In this document: one piece after another, positions 1-8,073 of the stretch
How positions within the stretch are numbered: the first letter of the stretch is position 1
Layout: the number at the start of each line of letters is the position of its first letter
NCBI GenBank assembly: GCA_964425215.1
Contig: CAYRLW010000030.1
Coordinates: 1 to 42,595, forward strand
Source: CAYRLW01 sp964425215
GTDB lineage: Bacteria; Spirochaetota; Spirochaetia; Treponematales; Breznakiellaceae
Length of the DNA stretch: 42,595 nt
Reading direction: 5' to 3'
Position numbers and translations under genes: made by a program
The notes under the pieces: model-generated
Told to the model about the DNA's origin: nothing
The model's input: only the letters and a program-made list of their open reading frames with translations
Databases searched by the model: none

Positions 1-1847
1 TTTCGGTATTGGTGGTGGACGATCAGGAATCGAAGACCCTTTCGATTCCTCCAGGAAAGACCGTGGAAGTTCCTTTCCGTCTCGCCGCGGTCGGTACCGG
101 CAAGGCGAGATTGGTTTTTTCTTTAAAATCATCCACGGTGAACGAACGGATTGTTAAGGAATTAACGGTGGACGCCCCCTCCGTGATGGAACAGGTAACC
201 ACGATCGGAAGCCTCACGGAAGACCGAAATTTTATCGAAGAGGGGGTAATGCTTCCCCAGGGTATCAGTCAAGGATCGGGGAGCCTTTCGGTCTCCCTTT
301 CTCCCGGCCGCCTATCCATGCTCAAGGAAGCGGTGGCTTATCTCTTGGACTATCCTTACGGTTGCCTTGAGCAGAGGACCGCCCGGCTTCTGCCGATCGT
401 TGCGTTCGCCGACCATTTGGACGCCTTCGGTCTTGATAGCGCCGTGACCGATCCCGTCGGTGTCATCAACCGTGAACTCGCCTTTATCGGAAAAAGCAAG
501 CTGGCCAACGGGGCTTTTCCCTATTGGCCCGGTGGGAACCGGGCGAATTACTACGTAAGCCTACGAATAGCCCATATTCTTGCCCTGGCTGAAAAAAAGG
601 GATATCGAATCCCTGACTCTTTCGATACCAAAGCCCTATTATCGTATATCGCCTCTTCCGAGGACGCTCGACGCTGGACCGAGGGGGATCCGTATCTCCA
701 AGGTTACGCTCTGTGGGTACGCTCCCTGTACGGGGAACGGCTGGGTTCGGAGCTTAGCCGGTATGTAGAACGGGGAGACGTACTAGGTGTGGCTGGTTGG
801 GCCTTCGCCGGTCTTTCCGCTTTGGAACTTAAAATGCCGGAACTCGCCCATTCGGCGGAGGATCGGATACGGTCCCATATACGCCCTGGAAGCCAAACGG
901 TCGATTTGACCGATACACGGGAAGGGCAAGCCAGGGGGGAATACTGGGATTCCGATTCGGAACGGTACGCCTTGGCTTTGATGCTTTTCCAGACCCTCTC
1001 TCCTAGGGACGATATGACCACCCGCCTTGCCAACGCGCTGATCGAACGTCAGCGGGGAGGCTATTGGTCCAACACCAACGCTTCCTATTGGGCGATCATC
1101 GCTTTCGGCTTCATGGCCGATACGGAGGCCAAGGGTAAGACCGATTTCACCGCCCGCGCCCTTTTGGACGGCCATACCCTCTTGGAAGGAGCCTTTGCGG
1201 CCTCTTCCAGCGCGCCCTTATACGGCCGTTTCATGGCCGATGATGAACCTTTAAAGGCTCTTAAACGAAACGCCCTGCTTCCCCTGCGGATCGAACGGTC
1301 CGGAACCGGTAGCCTCTATTACACCGCGTCGCTCCGCTACGGCATTCCCTCGGAACTCGCAGGGGGACGGGACGAAGGCTTCGGGGTATATACGGAAACC
1401 ACCGACGATAAGGGTGCGCCGGTAACCGACGGAATTTACATCGCCGGAAAAACCTATATCCGCCGCGTCGTGTTGTCGAGCCCCAAAGCGAGGACCTACG
1501 TAGCCGTAAGGGTCCCCGTTCCTTCGGGCGCGGAAATCGTGGACGCTACCCTGGCAACCAGTGCAGAAGAACAGCCTCTTCCTCCGGGCGCCGCAGGGGA
1601 TTCGGTAACCGAATCCTCGGATAAAAGTTGGTACACCAACGAACCCCTACGTTTTATCATGGACGATGAGATCCAGTTTCAGTGGGATTACTTTCCCCCG
1701 GGGAAACGGGAATTAGTGTTCCGGTTCCGGGCCGTACAACCGGGGGTATATCCCACGCCGCCGGCCCAGGGGGAGTGCATGTACCAGGGAGAAATATTCG
1801 GCCGTTCGGCGGGCGAGTTGGCTCGAATCGTGACCGAACGGCCATGA
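1..1847 (+). CDS. Bacterial alpha-2-macroglobulin family protein (C-terminal part)
   Basis: The frame is open to the left edge (first full codon at base 3), so this is the C-terminal ~614 residues of a larger protein. Bacterial alpha-2-macroglobulins are periplasmic or lipid-anchored traps that bind attacking proteases covalently through a Cys-Gln thioester. The thioester motif is intact: YGCLEQ, with CLEQ at bases 363-374, followed by a long alpha-helical toroid-like thioester domain (Ala/Leu-rich, about residues 95-400) and a beta-rich receptor-binding-like C-terminus. The stop codon overlaps the start of pbpC by 4 bases (ATGA at 1844-1847). This is the pairing seen for E. coli yfhM and pbpC, thought to guard and repair the cell envelope. 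The N-terminal MG domains and any lipobox lie outside the window. Confidence 0.93.
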   Translation, partial: SVLVVDDQESKTLSIPPGKTVEVPFRLAAVGTGKARLVFSLKSSTVNERIVKELTVDAPSVMEQVTTIGSLTEDRNFIEEGVMLPQGISQGSGSLSVSLSPGRLSMLKEAVAYLLDYPYGCLEQRTARLLPIVAFADHLDAFGLDSAVTDPVGVINRELAFIGKSKLANGAFPYWPGGNRANYYVSLRIAHILALAEKKGYRIPDSFDTKALLSYIASSEDARRWTEGDPYLQGYALWVRSLYGERLGSELSRYVERGDVLGVAGWAFAGLSALELKMPELAHSAEDRIRSHIRPGSQTVDLTDTREGQARGEYWDSDSERYALALMLFQTLSPRDDMTTRLANALIERQRGGYWSNTNASYWAIIAFGFMADTEAKGKTDFTARALLDGHTLLEGAFAASSSAPLYGRFMADDEPLKALKRNALLPLRIERSGTGSLYYTASLRYGIPSELAGGRDEGFGVYTETTDDKGAPVTDGIYIAGKTYIRRVVLSSPKARTYVAVRVPVPSGAEIVDATLATSAEEQPLPPGAAGDSVTESSDKSWYTNEPLRFIMDDEIQFQWDYFPPGKRELVFRFRAVQPGVYPTPPAQGECMYQGEIFGRSAGELARIVTERP

Positions 1848-4102
1848 GGGAATGTAAGTTTTTTCGGAAAAAACGGCTACTCTTCCTTTTCGCTGGCCTT
1901 CTTCTTGGGTTGGTGCTTTGCAGGGGCTTCCTGGCCTTACTTCCGTATCCGGAATTGGAGGCCTTTTTAAAGAGACCCTATAGCCTGGTTGTTACGGACC
2001 GTTACGGTATTCCCCTCCGGGTAACACCCCTGGGGAACGGAACAAAGCGGGAATGGGTCGCTCTTAATACCATTCCGTCGACGGTGGTAAGGGTCTTTGT
2101 CCGTTCGGAAGACTCAAGGTTTTACTTCCATCCCGGGATAGATCCTATCGCGGTGGTTCGGAGTTTCGCACGGAATCTGGGGGCCCGCAGGACCGTATCG
2201 GGCGCTTCGACCATAACCATGCAACTGGCTAGGCTTATCACCCAGCGGCCAAGGAATTTCGCCGGAAAGGCGGCGGAGGCGTTGGACGCGCTCCGCTTGG
2301 AAGCAAGGCTTTCAAAAACGCGGATCCTAGAATTATGGCTGAATAACATTCCCTTTGGGTCCAACGTCGAAGGCCTGGCTTCCATCGCGCGACTCCGCTG
2401 GGGCCTGTCGATGGAAGCCCTGGACGATAGGCGGGCGGTGCTCTTGGCGGTAATTCCCCGTCGTCCGGACCTTTACGACCCGGCCAAGGACGAATCGGCC
2501 GCAGTCAAGTCGGCGCTGGAACTCTCCCGCCGGTTAAAACTTGGCCTCTCGGCGGAGGATCTCCGGGCTGCCGCGACGGAGGTCCCTCCCCAACAGCCCT
2601 TTTTAGCTCCCCATTTCGTAAACCGTCTGCTTTCGGAAAAACTGCCCCCGGAACCCTGGACACGGCCCGTGAAATCGACCCTTGATTGGGGTTTGCAAAA
2701 CTACGCCGAAGGTTTGTTGTCATCCGAACTGGACGCGTTGAAAAAGCAGAGGGTCACCACAGGGGCCTTATTTGCCCTTGATAACGCTACGGGGGCGGTG
2801 CGTGTCTACATAGGATCCCGTTCTTGGTTCGATACGGCGGGGGGCGGGCAGATTGACGGGGTCCAGGTCAGAAATCAAAGCGGTTCCTGTTTGAAACCCT
2901 TTCTGTACGCCATGGCTTTGGACCATGGCTTCTTACCCAACGATATATTGCCGGACTTGCCGACGGTCTTTGGTGGAACCGAGGCGTACATTCCTATGAA
3001 TTTTAACCAGCGGTTCAACGGGCCCGTTCGGCTTCGGGTAGCCCTCGCTTCGTCCCTTAACGTTCCGGCGGTGTATACCCTGGAACGGCTCGGGGTGCGG
3101 GATTTCGAGGAATATCTGGTTTCTCTGGGGTTCGAGTCAATCGAAAGTACCTTGGGAAAGCACGGTACGGGACTTGCTTTAGGTAACGGGGAAATTCAGC
3201 TGGACGAACTGACCCGGGCTTTTTCGGCGTTTCCCCGCCGGGGCTCCATTCCGGACCTCGTATTCCTGGAATCCGACGCGGCGAATACTCAGCCTTCTCG
3301 GAATATCATGTCTGTCTACGCGGCTTGGACCATCGCGAACGTCCTTTCGGACCGGGCCAGCCGTTTCGCGGGTTTCGGTCCCGCACCGACCTTTGACACA
3401 CCCTTTCCCGCCATGTTCAAGACGGGAACGGCGAACCAATTTCAGAATATTTGGGCCCTTGGAGCTACAAACCGTTACACCGTCGGCGCCTGGATGGGAA
3501 ATTTTTCCGGTGAGACGATAATAGGTAAGACGGGGAGTTCGATACCCGCTAAAATTGTCGTAGAGTTGCTCACCGCTCTCGAAGGAGACGCAAAAGCCCT
3601 TCCCGTCGCGGGACCGCCGCCACCGAACACCGTGGAAGTGGATATCTGCTCCCTTTCAGGCATGGCCGCTACGGACCGATGTTCAGGGACGGTTCGGGAG
3701 TGGCTTCCCTCGGACCGGTTACCCAAACCCTGCACCTGGCACGGGGACGCATCTTCCAATAACGGAACGCCCCGGTATCCCTCCGAATACCGCCCTTGGA
3801 TAGTGGAAAGGTCCCGCTCGGGTCTTTGGGACGCTTCGGCAGGAAGCGCCGAAGCCTCAATCCGCCGCCCTGCGGCTGGGGCGATTTTCTATTACGATCC
3901 CGCGCTCCCCCCCGAGGCCCAGGGCCTGCGGCTTGAGGCTATCGGGTTTTCATCCTCCGCCCGGGTCTACGTGAACGACCTTCCGGCGGGAACATTGAAT
4001 AAAGCCGGGGTATGCGTGGTCCCCTTGGTCAAGGGGAAACTCCGTCTAAGCGTTCAAGATGATACCGGAAAGCGGGCCTCCACCTGGTGCGAAGTGCGAT
4101 GA
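1844..4102 (+). CDS. pbpC: Penicillin-binding protein 1C (transglycosylase/transpeptidase)
   Basis: Bifunctional class A penicillin-binding protein that polymerises glycan strands and has a transpeptidase domain. 752 residues from ATG 1844, chosen because it overlaps the upstream stop as ATGA; the open frame extends further 5' but that part only shadows the macroglobulin gene. A membrane anchor covers about residues 9-30. The GT51 domain carries the EDSRFYFHPGID segment and the SGASTITMQLARL motif. The transpeptidase shows S348-CLK, a SLN triad motif and K526-TGT. A beta-rich C-terminal tail (about residues 660-752) fits the PBP1C-specific C-terminal domain. It is the last gene of the macroglobulin operon. 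PBP1C proteins bind beta-lactams poorly in E. coli; the physiological role is not settled. Confidence 0.95.
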   Translation: MRECKFFRKKRLLFLFAGLLLGLVLCRGFLALLPYPELEAFLKRPYSLVVTDRYGIPLRVTPLGNGTKREWVALNTIPSTVVRVFVRSEDSRFYFHPGIDPIAVVRSFARNLGARRTVSGASTITMQLARLITQRPRNFAGKAAEALDALRLEARLSKTRILELWLNNIPFGSNVEGLASIARLRWGLSMEALDDRRAVLLAVIPRRPDLYDPAKDESAAVKSALELSRRLKLGLSAEDLRAAATEVPPQQPFLAPHFVNRLLSEKLPPEPWTRPVKSTLDWGLQNYAEGLLSSELDALKKQRVTTGALFALDNATGAVRVYIGSRSWFDTAGGGQIDGVQVRNQSGSCLKPFLYAMALDHGFLPNDILPDLPTVFGGTEAYIPMNFNQRFNGPVRLRVALASSLNVPAVYTLERLGVRDFEEYLVSLGFESIESTLGKHGTGLALGNGEIQLDELTRAFSAFPRRGSIPDLVFLESDAANTQPSRNIMSVYAAWTIANVLSDRASRFAGFGPAPTFDTPFPAMFKTGTANQFQNIWALGATNRYTVGAWMGNFSGETIIGKTGSSIPAKIVVELLTALEGDAKALPVAGPPPPNTVEVDICSLSGMAATDRCSGTVREWLPSDRLPKPCTWHGDASSNNGTPRYPSEYRPWIVERSRSGLWDASAGSAEASIRRPAAGAIFYYDPALPPEAQGLRLEAIGFSSSARVYVNDLPAGTLNKAGVCVVPLVKGKLRLSVQDDTGKRASTWCEVR

Positions 4103-4123
4103 TCCGGATCCTTTCCGAACCAG

Positions 4124-4151
4124 TTGACAAACCTGATAAAAATAGTAACAA
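4124..4151 (+). promoter_or_regulatory. Putative sigma70-type promoter of the 4184 gene
   Basis: A perfect TTGACA lies at 4124-4129. After 16 bases comes TAACAA (4146-4151), only a moderate match to TATAAT. The next gene begins at 4184 with a clear AAGGGAG Shine-Dalgarno, so it probably has its own transcript separate from pbpC. Confidence 0.45.
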
Positions 4152-4183
4152 TAAAATTATATCTATACGAAAGGGAGTATACC

Positions 4184-4906
4184 ATGAATCGTATTCTTTC
4201 TGTGGTGGCTCTGTCCCTCTTGGTTGGCGGGGCGGCTTTTGCTTCGGATCTGTACGTCGATGCCCAATTCGACGTTACTGGCAAAAATTTGGACAAAAAT
4301 TTTCTTTCCGTTAAGGGCCCCTCCGCCTCGGTAGAAAAGGACACGGTGGACGTGGTCACCGGCGCGAGCCGTCACAAGGGTACGGATGTTTGGAACGAAT
4401 ACCGTGCGGGACCGGATAAAAAGCCAGCGATTCCCCTGGGGTTGCAATCCCTGGTTAAGTACGGCGTATCGCCGGAAAAACAGTTCCTTACGGATAACCT
4501 GAACGCCCGCAAAGAAGCGGATGGCCGAATCGTTATTCAGTACTCCCACCGGGGAACCGCGTACCTGATGATCTCCGATAAAAACGGCGTCTTTACCATT
4601 CCCGGGGCCGATTGTAAACTTCGCCGGATCGCCAACCTGGAACCCGATGGATCCCAGACGGTTTCTAAAGATTTTTCTCCCACCGGCAAAGTGGGGGATA
4701 TTAACTGGTCCAAGGTTTGGGATTCCTCTATCCGGGGCGGAACGCTCATCGTAAAGGGAACCACCGCCGACGGGAAGGTAGTGGAAGTCAAGACCAGCGA
4801 TATATTTAACGACACGGCTACATCTACCTCTTCCTACACGGGAACCTTTAAGGTCACCCTGAACGGGAACCTTATGACCGTAAAGGGCGATTTAAAGACG
4901 AAGTAG
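4184..4906 (+). CDS. Secreted protein of unknown function
   Basis: 240 residues from ATG 4184, preceded at good spacing by AAGGGAG. The first ~20 residues are a Sec signal peptide (basic MNR, hydrophobic core, cleavage near AFA-SD). The mature part is polar and beta-prone, with many Thr/Lys/Asp residues, one cysteine and no motif I recognise; the C-terminal half (TLIVKGTTADGK and following) looks like a beta-sandwich. It has its own promoter-like TTGACA and is followed by two hairpins, the second a strong terminator, so it appears to be a monocistronic and possibly well-expressed periplasmic or surface protein. No function can be assigned. Confidence 0.75.
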   Translation: MNRILSVVALSLLVGGAAFASDLYVDAQFDVTGKNLDKNFLSVKGPSASVEKDTVDVVTGASRHKGTDVWNEYRAGPDKKPAIPLGLQSLVKYGVSPEKQFLTDNLNARKEADGRIVIQYSHRGTAYLMISDKNGVFTIPGADCKLRRIANLEPDGSQTVSKDFSPTGKVGDINWSKVWDSSIRGGTLIVKGTTADGKVVEVKTSDIFNDTATSTSSYTGTFKVTLNGNLMTVKGDLKTK

Positions 4907-4918
4907 GGGTTTAACCAT

Positions 4919-4941
4919 GGGAAGATCGATTCGATCTTCCC
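4919..4941 (+). terminator. Perfect hairpin after the secreted-protein gene
   Basis: GGGAAGATCGA and TCGATCTTCCC form a nearly loopless inverted repeat 12 bases after the stop codon. It is followed by CTATTTATCTTAT rather than a clean U tract, so it is a weak terminator or an mRNA 3'-end stabiliser ahead of the stronger terminator at 4962. Confidence 0.5.
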
Positions 4942-4961
4942 TATTTATCTTATACAGCCGG

Positions 4962-4998
4962 GGCGGTTCCACATTTTGCGGGACCGCCTTTTTTTTTT
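4962..4998 (+). terminator. Strong rho-independent terminator
   Basis: GGCGGTTCC pairs with GGGACCGCC (9 bp including one G-U pair) around a 9-base loop and is followed directly by ten T residues. It ends transcription of the 4184 gene and separates it from the convergent minus-strand gene ending at 5049. Confidence 0.88.
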
Positions 4999-5048
4999 AA
5001 AATCCGAGGTTTACGAAAAGACCGGGATTTTTCTCTGAAATATCTTTG

Positions 5049-5564
5049 TCATTTGGGGGCGCTTAGGGCCGGGGCCTTGCGAGCCCTTCCCTTCGTCGCG
5101 ATGGTATCCTGGAGGGTTCCCATGGGGCAAAGGGAACACCAGGCGCGGGGTTTGAAAAATAACCCCATTAGGGTTCCGAGTCCTACGGATAAAAGGTAGA
5201 TTGCCCAAAATACCCGCCCCACCTGGGCTATACTTCCTCCGGAACGGACGAGCAGGTTGATGACGCAAAACAGCATAAAGCCGCAGAGCATCCGTCGAAT
5301 TTCCGGGGAATAGAGGCTTGCGGGGAGGCGATGCCGCCGGGAAACCTTAGAAAGCCCGGAGGAAAAAAAACGACCGTTCGGACAGAGGGAAGAACAGAAG
5401 GTCCTTTTGGATCTTTGGTTTAAAACAAGGGCTATTACAATCATGAGGGGTACCACCAGTCCTAGAATTGGGACAAAGTATCCCCCCACCGCCGCTAATA
5501 CGATAAAAATGGGAGCCAAAATCTTCCATGGACCCTTATAAAATGTCTGAAGATTCATATTCAT
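5049..5564 (-). CDS. Small membrane 4Fe-4S-type protein (NapH/FixG-like half)
   Basis: 171 residues from the ATG at 5564; a second in-frame ATG lies two codons later at 5558, and neither has a Shine-Dalgarno. Four to five hydrophobic segments are visible. Two copies of the C-x3-C-P element typical of the membrane-bound 4Fe-4S domain of NapH, FixG and NosR-type polyferredoxins occur: CSSLCPNGRF near residue 60 and WCSLCPMGTLQ near residue 148. Such proteins relay electrons from the quinone pool or an Rnf/Fpr-type source across the membrane. It is much shorter than FixG or NosR and lacks a soluble ferredoxin domain, so the partner is unknown. It lies just downstream of a cNMP-binding regulator on the same strand, with a gap between them. 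Confidence 0.75.
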   Translation of the reverse strand: MNMNLQTFYKGPWKILAPIFIVLAAVGGYFVPILGLVVPLMIVIALVLNQRSKRTFCSSLCPNGRFFSSGLSKVSRRHRLPASLYSPEIRRMLCGFMLFCVINLLVRSGGSIAQVGRVFWAIYLLSVGLGTLMGLFFKPRAWCSLCPMGTLQDTIATKGRARKAPALSAPK

Positions 5565-5600
5565 GACTATATATATAAAATATATAATATAACTTTGCAA
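5565..5600 (-). promoter_or_regulatory. Leaderless-type promoter of the 5564 gene
   Basis: On the minus strand TTGCAA (5595-5600), 17 bases, then TATATA (5572-5577), then only 7 bases to the ATG. With a start point 6-7 bases past the -10, the transcript would begin at or near the ATG, which fits the missing Shine-Dalgarno. The surroundings are very AT-rich, so the exact -10 is uncertain. Confidence 0.5.
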
Positions 5601-5616
5601 TACCCAGGGGGTCGTA

Positions 5617-5716
5617 NNNNNNNNNNNNNNNNNNNNNNNNNNNNNNNNNNNNNNNNNNNNNNNNNNNNNNNNNNNNNNNNNNNNNNNNNNNNNNNNNNNN
5701 NNNNNNNNNNNNNNNN
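5617..5716. other. Assembly gap of 100 N
   Basis: Exactly 100 undetermined bases, the usual placeholder for a gap of unknown size. It removes the C-terminus of the cNMP-binding protein and part of the region before the 5564 gene. A continuous frame across the Ns is an artefact. Confidence 0.99.
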
Positions 5717-6342
5717 CGCCGATCGTGCTCCCGAACGAATTTAGCCGGGAGCAGAAGGTGTTGTTTTGTTTTTGCGCTCGTGGCGGCGTACGTGAGGGTC
5801 TGATCCTTTAATAAACGAAAAATGTACGTGTCTATCTCGTCGAAGGTAAAGCCCAGACGGCTGTTGATCCAGGCTTTCATCTCTTCCACGTCCACCTTAT
5901 AGCTACCGTCGTGGATCTGTTCGTTGGTTTTCCGGGCGAAGTCGGCCATACCAAAAAGGATCCGTTCTTTGGGGGATGTTTCTATCAACTCTTCCACCTG
6001 CTCGTTGGAATGCCGTAGCCGATCGGAGAGGACTTTGATGATTTTTAAAGCGAATTTGCCGTTGGTTAAGATCATGGATTCAAAGGTTGGTCCGTCCACC
6101 GGTAAAAGCTTTGATTTTTTAGCCGCGATGGCGGAAGCGGAACGGGGTCGGCCGTCGATCAACGCCATTTCACCAAAAAAATCGTTCTGTTGGTCGATGG
6201 TTTTTAAAACCGTCTCCCCGCCCTCGACCTTTTTTTTAAGCTCCACCGCCCCTTCTAAAAGAACGTACATCAGGTTTCCCTGATCCCCTTCCTTAAAGAT
6301 GATTTCACCCGGTTCGAAAATTCGTATAGCTTTTTCTTCCAT
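5717..6342 (-). CDS. Crp/Fnr-like cyclic-nucleotide-binding regulator (3' end in gap)
   Basis: About 208 residues are visible from ATG 6342; the C-terminus is lost in the gap. Residues 1-115 form a cNMP-binding domain (FEPGEIIFKEGD start). The phosphate-binding cassette is complete, FGEMALIDGRPRSASA, with the Glu and Arg that contact the cyclic nucleotide, so ligand binding is likely retained. A long dimer helix follows (about 115-140). Residues 150-205 (MKAWINSRLGFTFDEID, then a beta hairpin) resemble a divergent winged helix, so DNA binding is plausible but not certain. It lies 43 bases after sufU on the same strand but has its own promoter-like sequence. Target genes are unknown; the adjacent Fe-S membrane protein is one candidate. 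Confidence 0.85.
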
Positions 6343-6377
6343 ATTTTTACTGTACTAGAAAAAAATCTCCTCCGCAA
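6343..6377 (-). promoter_or_regulatory. Leaderless-type promoter of the cNMP-binding regulator
   Basis: On the minus strand TTGCGG (6372-6377), 17 bases, TACAGT (6349-6354), six bases (AAAAAT), then the ATG. The only GGAGG-like sequence lies inside the -35/-10 spacer, over 20 bases from the start, and could not serve as ribosome binding site for a transcript starting here. Confidence 0.55.
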
Positions 6378-6385
6378 GCGATAGG

Positions 6386-6835
6386 CTAAGGTTTCGGACC
6401 CCCCGCTTTTTCCAGCTCCTCTAACCGCTGTAACGCGGCCCGCCACGCGAGGGCCGCGCATTTTACCCTGACCGGGAGGCGGGCTATGCCTTTAAAGGCC
6501 GCCGCGTCGCCCAAGGCGTCCAGCTCCTCTATATTCAATTCTCCCCGAAGGACCGCTAAAAACCGTTCAATCTGGGCCTTTGCCTCCTCCGGAGTCTTGC
6601 CCACCAAATCTTCCGCCAGAATATCCGCGGAACTCATGGAGATGGAACAGCCCGAACCGTCAAAGGCCGCGTCGGAAATGGTTCCGTCCTCTCCCACCTT
6701 TATGGAAACTCGAACCCGGTCTCCGCAGGAGGGATTTTCCGCGAAGGGGATCCCTTCTAAAAGCCGGCGGTGGGAGGGCTTTTTATAATGATCCCGGATG
6801 ATCTCTTCGTAAATGCTGTCGTAGGCGTCGCTCAT
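6386..6835 (-). CDS. sufU: SufU-type Fe-S scaffold / sulfur acceptor
   Basis: 149 residues. SufU is a zinc-containing partner that takes persulfide sulfur from SufS and passes it to the SufBCD scaffold. The expected ligands are present: C37 and D39 in NPSCGD, C63 in DGSGCSIS and C126 in RVKCAALAW. The 62-residue spacing between the second and third cysteines fits SufU (which has an insert) rather than IscU. The ATG overlaps the sufS stop by 4 bases, so the two are translationally coupled. It is the last suf gene of the operon. Confidence 0.95.
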   Translation of the reverse strand: MSDAYDSIYEEIIRDHYKKPSHRRLLEGIPFAENPSCGDRVRVSIKVGEDGTISDAAFDGSGCSISMSSADILAEDLVGKTPEEAKAQIERFLAVLRGELNIEELDALGDAAAFKGIARLPVRVKCAALAWRAALQRLEELEKAGGPKP

Positions 6836-8073
6836 AGGACCTCCCGGGCTTTTGCAACGAGGAAAGCCGCCGCGTCCGCTTCCTGGGGAAGGTTGTACGC
6901 GGCGAAACTGAAGCGGGCGGTTGAAACAACGCCGTAACGGCGGGCCAGGGGGTGGGCGCAGTGGTGCCCCGCCCGAACGGCGATATGGTTTTTATCCAGA
7001 TAGGCGGCCAGGTCGTGGGCGTGGATCCCCTCCACGGTAAGGGCAACGATACCCGCCCGTTCTTGAGCCGATCCTAATACTCGAAGTCCCGGAATGTCCT
7101 TTAGGGCCCGGAGAAACCGCTGGGCCAGCTGGCCTTCGTAGGCCCCCAGGGCGTCGATATTCACCGATTCCAGCCAGTCCGCCGCAGAGGCCAGACCCAC
7201 GGCCTGGGAAATGGGGGGAGTTCCCGCCTCGAACTTGTAGGGGAGCTCGTTGACCGAAAAACCTTCAAGGGTTACTTCGGATATCATGTCTCCGCCGCCC
7301 ATAAAAGGGGGGAGGGCGTCGAGGAGCGCTTCTTTACCGTACAGGACCCCGATACCGAAGGGACCGTACATTTTGTGCCCCGAAAAGGCAAGAAAATCGG
7401 CGTTTAGGGCGGCAACCCGTAGAACCTGGGAAGGAGCCGCCTGGGCGGCGTCCAAAAGGAGCTTGGCTCCGGCGTTTCGGGCCAGGGCGCTTATTTTTTC
7501 TATAGGGTTGATCGTTCCTAGGACGTTGGAAACCATGGTAACCGAAACAAGCCGGGTCCGGGGATTTAGGAGTTTTTCGTAGGCAACCAGATCCAATTCG
7601 CCGGATTCGGTAAGGGGAATAAAGCGCAGGATAACGCCCCGTCGAGAAGCGAGCATGTGCCAGGGTACCAGGTTGGCGTGGTGTTCCATCTCCGACAGGA
7701 TAATCTCGTCCCCCTGGCGCAGGGTTTCGCCGAAGCTATGGGCAACCAGGTTAATGGACTCGGTGGTTCCCCGGGTAAAAATCACCTCTTCCCGCTTGGC
7801 GCCGATAAACGCGGCGATTCGGCTCCGGGCCGCCTCGTAGCGGCTCGTGGCTTCCTCTCCGATCGTGTGGATGGCCCGGTGGACGTTGGCGCAGGATCGA
7901 ATGTAGAAATCCCGTTCCGCGTCCAGAACCTGCCGAGGTTTTTGGGCGGTGGCCGAATTATCCAGGTACACCAATTCGGATCGTTCCTGAAAAACGGGGA
8001 AATCCTTTTTAAGGGACTGCGCAACGGTGGCGTTTTCTTCCAAGTTCCCGGGGTTTTTAAAAGAAGTTCTCAT
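6832..8073 (-). CDS. sufS: Cysteine desulfurase SufS
   Basis: 413 residues, the usual length. A PLP-dependent enzyme that takes sulfur from L-cysteine to form a persulfide for Fe-S cluster building. Visible motifs are EMEHHANLVPW, the PLP lysine in SGHKMYGPFGIG, and the catalytic loop RAGHHCAHPLARR carrying the active-site cysteine; the short loop marks the SufS (group II) type. The start overlaps the sufD stop by 4 bases. The N-terminal ~25 residues are less conserved. Confidence 0.97.
   Translation of the reverse strand: MRTSFKNPGNLEENATVAQSLKKDFPVFQERSELVYLDNSATAQKPRQVLDAERDFYIRSCANVHRAIHTIGEEATSRYEAARSRIAAFIGAKREEVIFTRGTTESINLVAHSFGETLRQGDEIILSEMEHHANLVPWHMLASRRGVILRFIPLTESGELDLVAYEKLLNPRTRLVSVTMVSNVLGTINPIEKISALARNAGAKLLLDAAQAAPSQVLRVAALNADFLAFSGHKMYGPFGIGVLYGKEALLDALPPFMGGGDMISEVTLEGFSVNELPYKFEAGTPPISQAVGLASAADWLESVNIDALGAYEGQLAQRFLRALKDIPGLRVLGSAQERAGIVALTVEGIHAHDLAAYLDKNHIAVRAGHHCAHPLARRYGVVSTARFSFAAYNLPQEADAAAFLVAKAREVL

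Noticed and set aside
783..1175. Minus-strand frames inside the macroglobulin and other long genes
   Set aside because: They are shadows of strongly coding frames, without ribosome sites or recognisable domains.
1682..1843. N-terminal extension of PbpC by 54 residues
   Set aside because: It overlaps the macroglobulin gene in another frame, has no signal or conserved residues, and ATG 1844 gives a normal PBP1C start with ATGA overlap.
5536..6342. One continuous frame joining the cNMP-binding protein to downstream sequence
   Set aside because: It crosses 100 N; the tail after the gap is the AT-rich promoter region of another gene read by chance.
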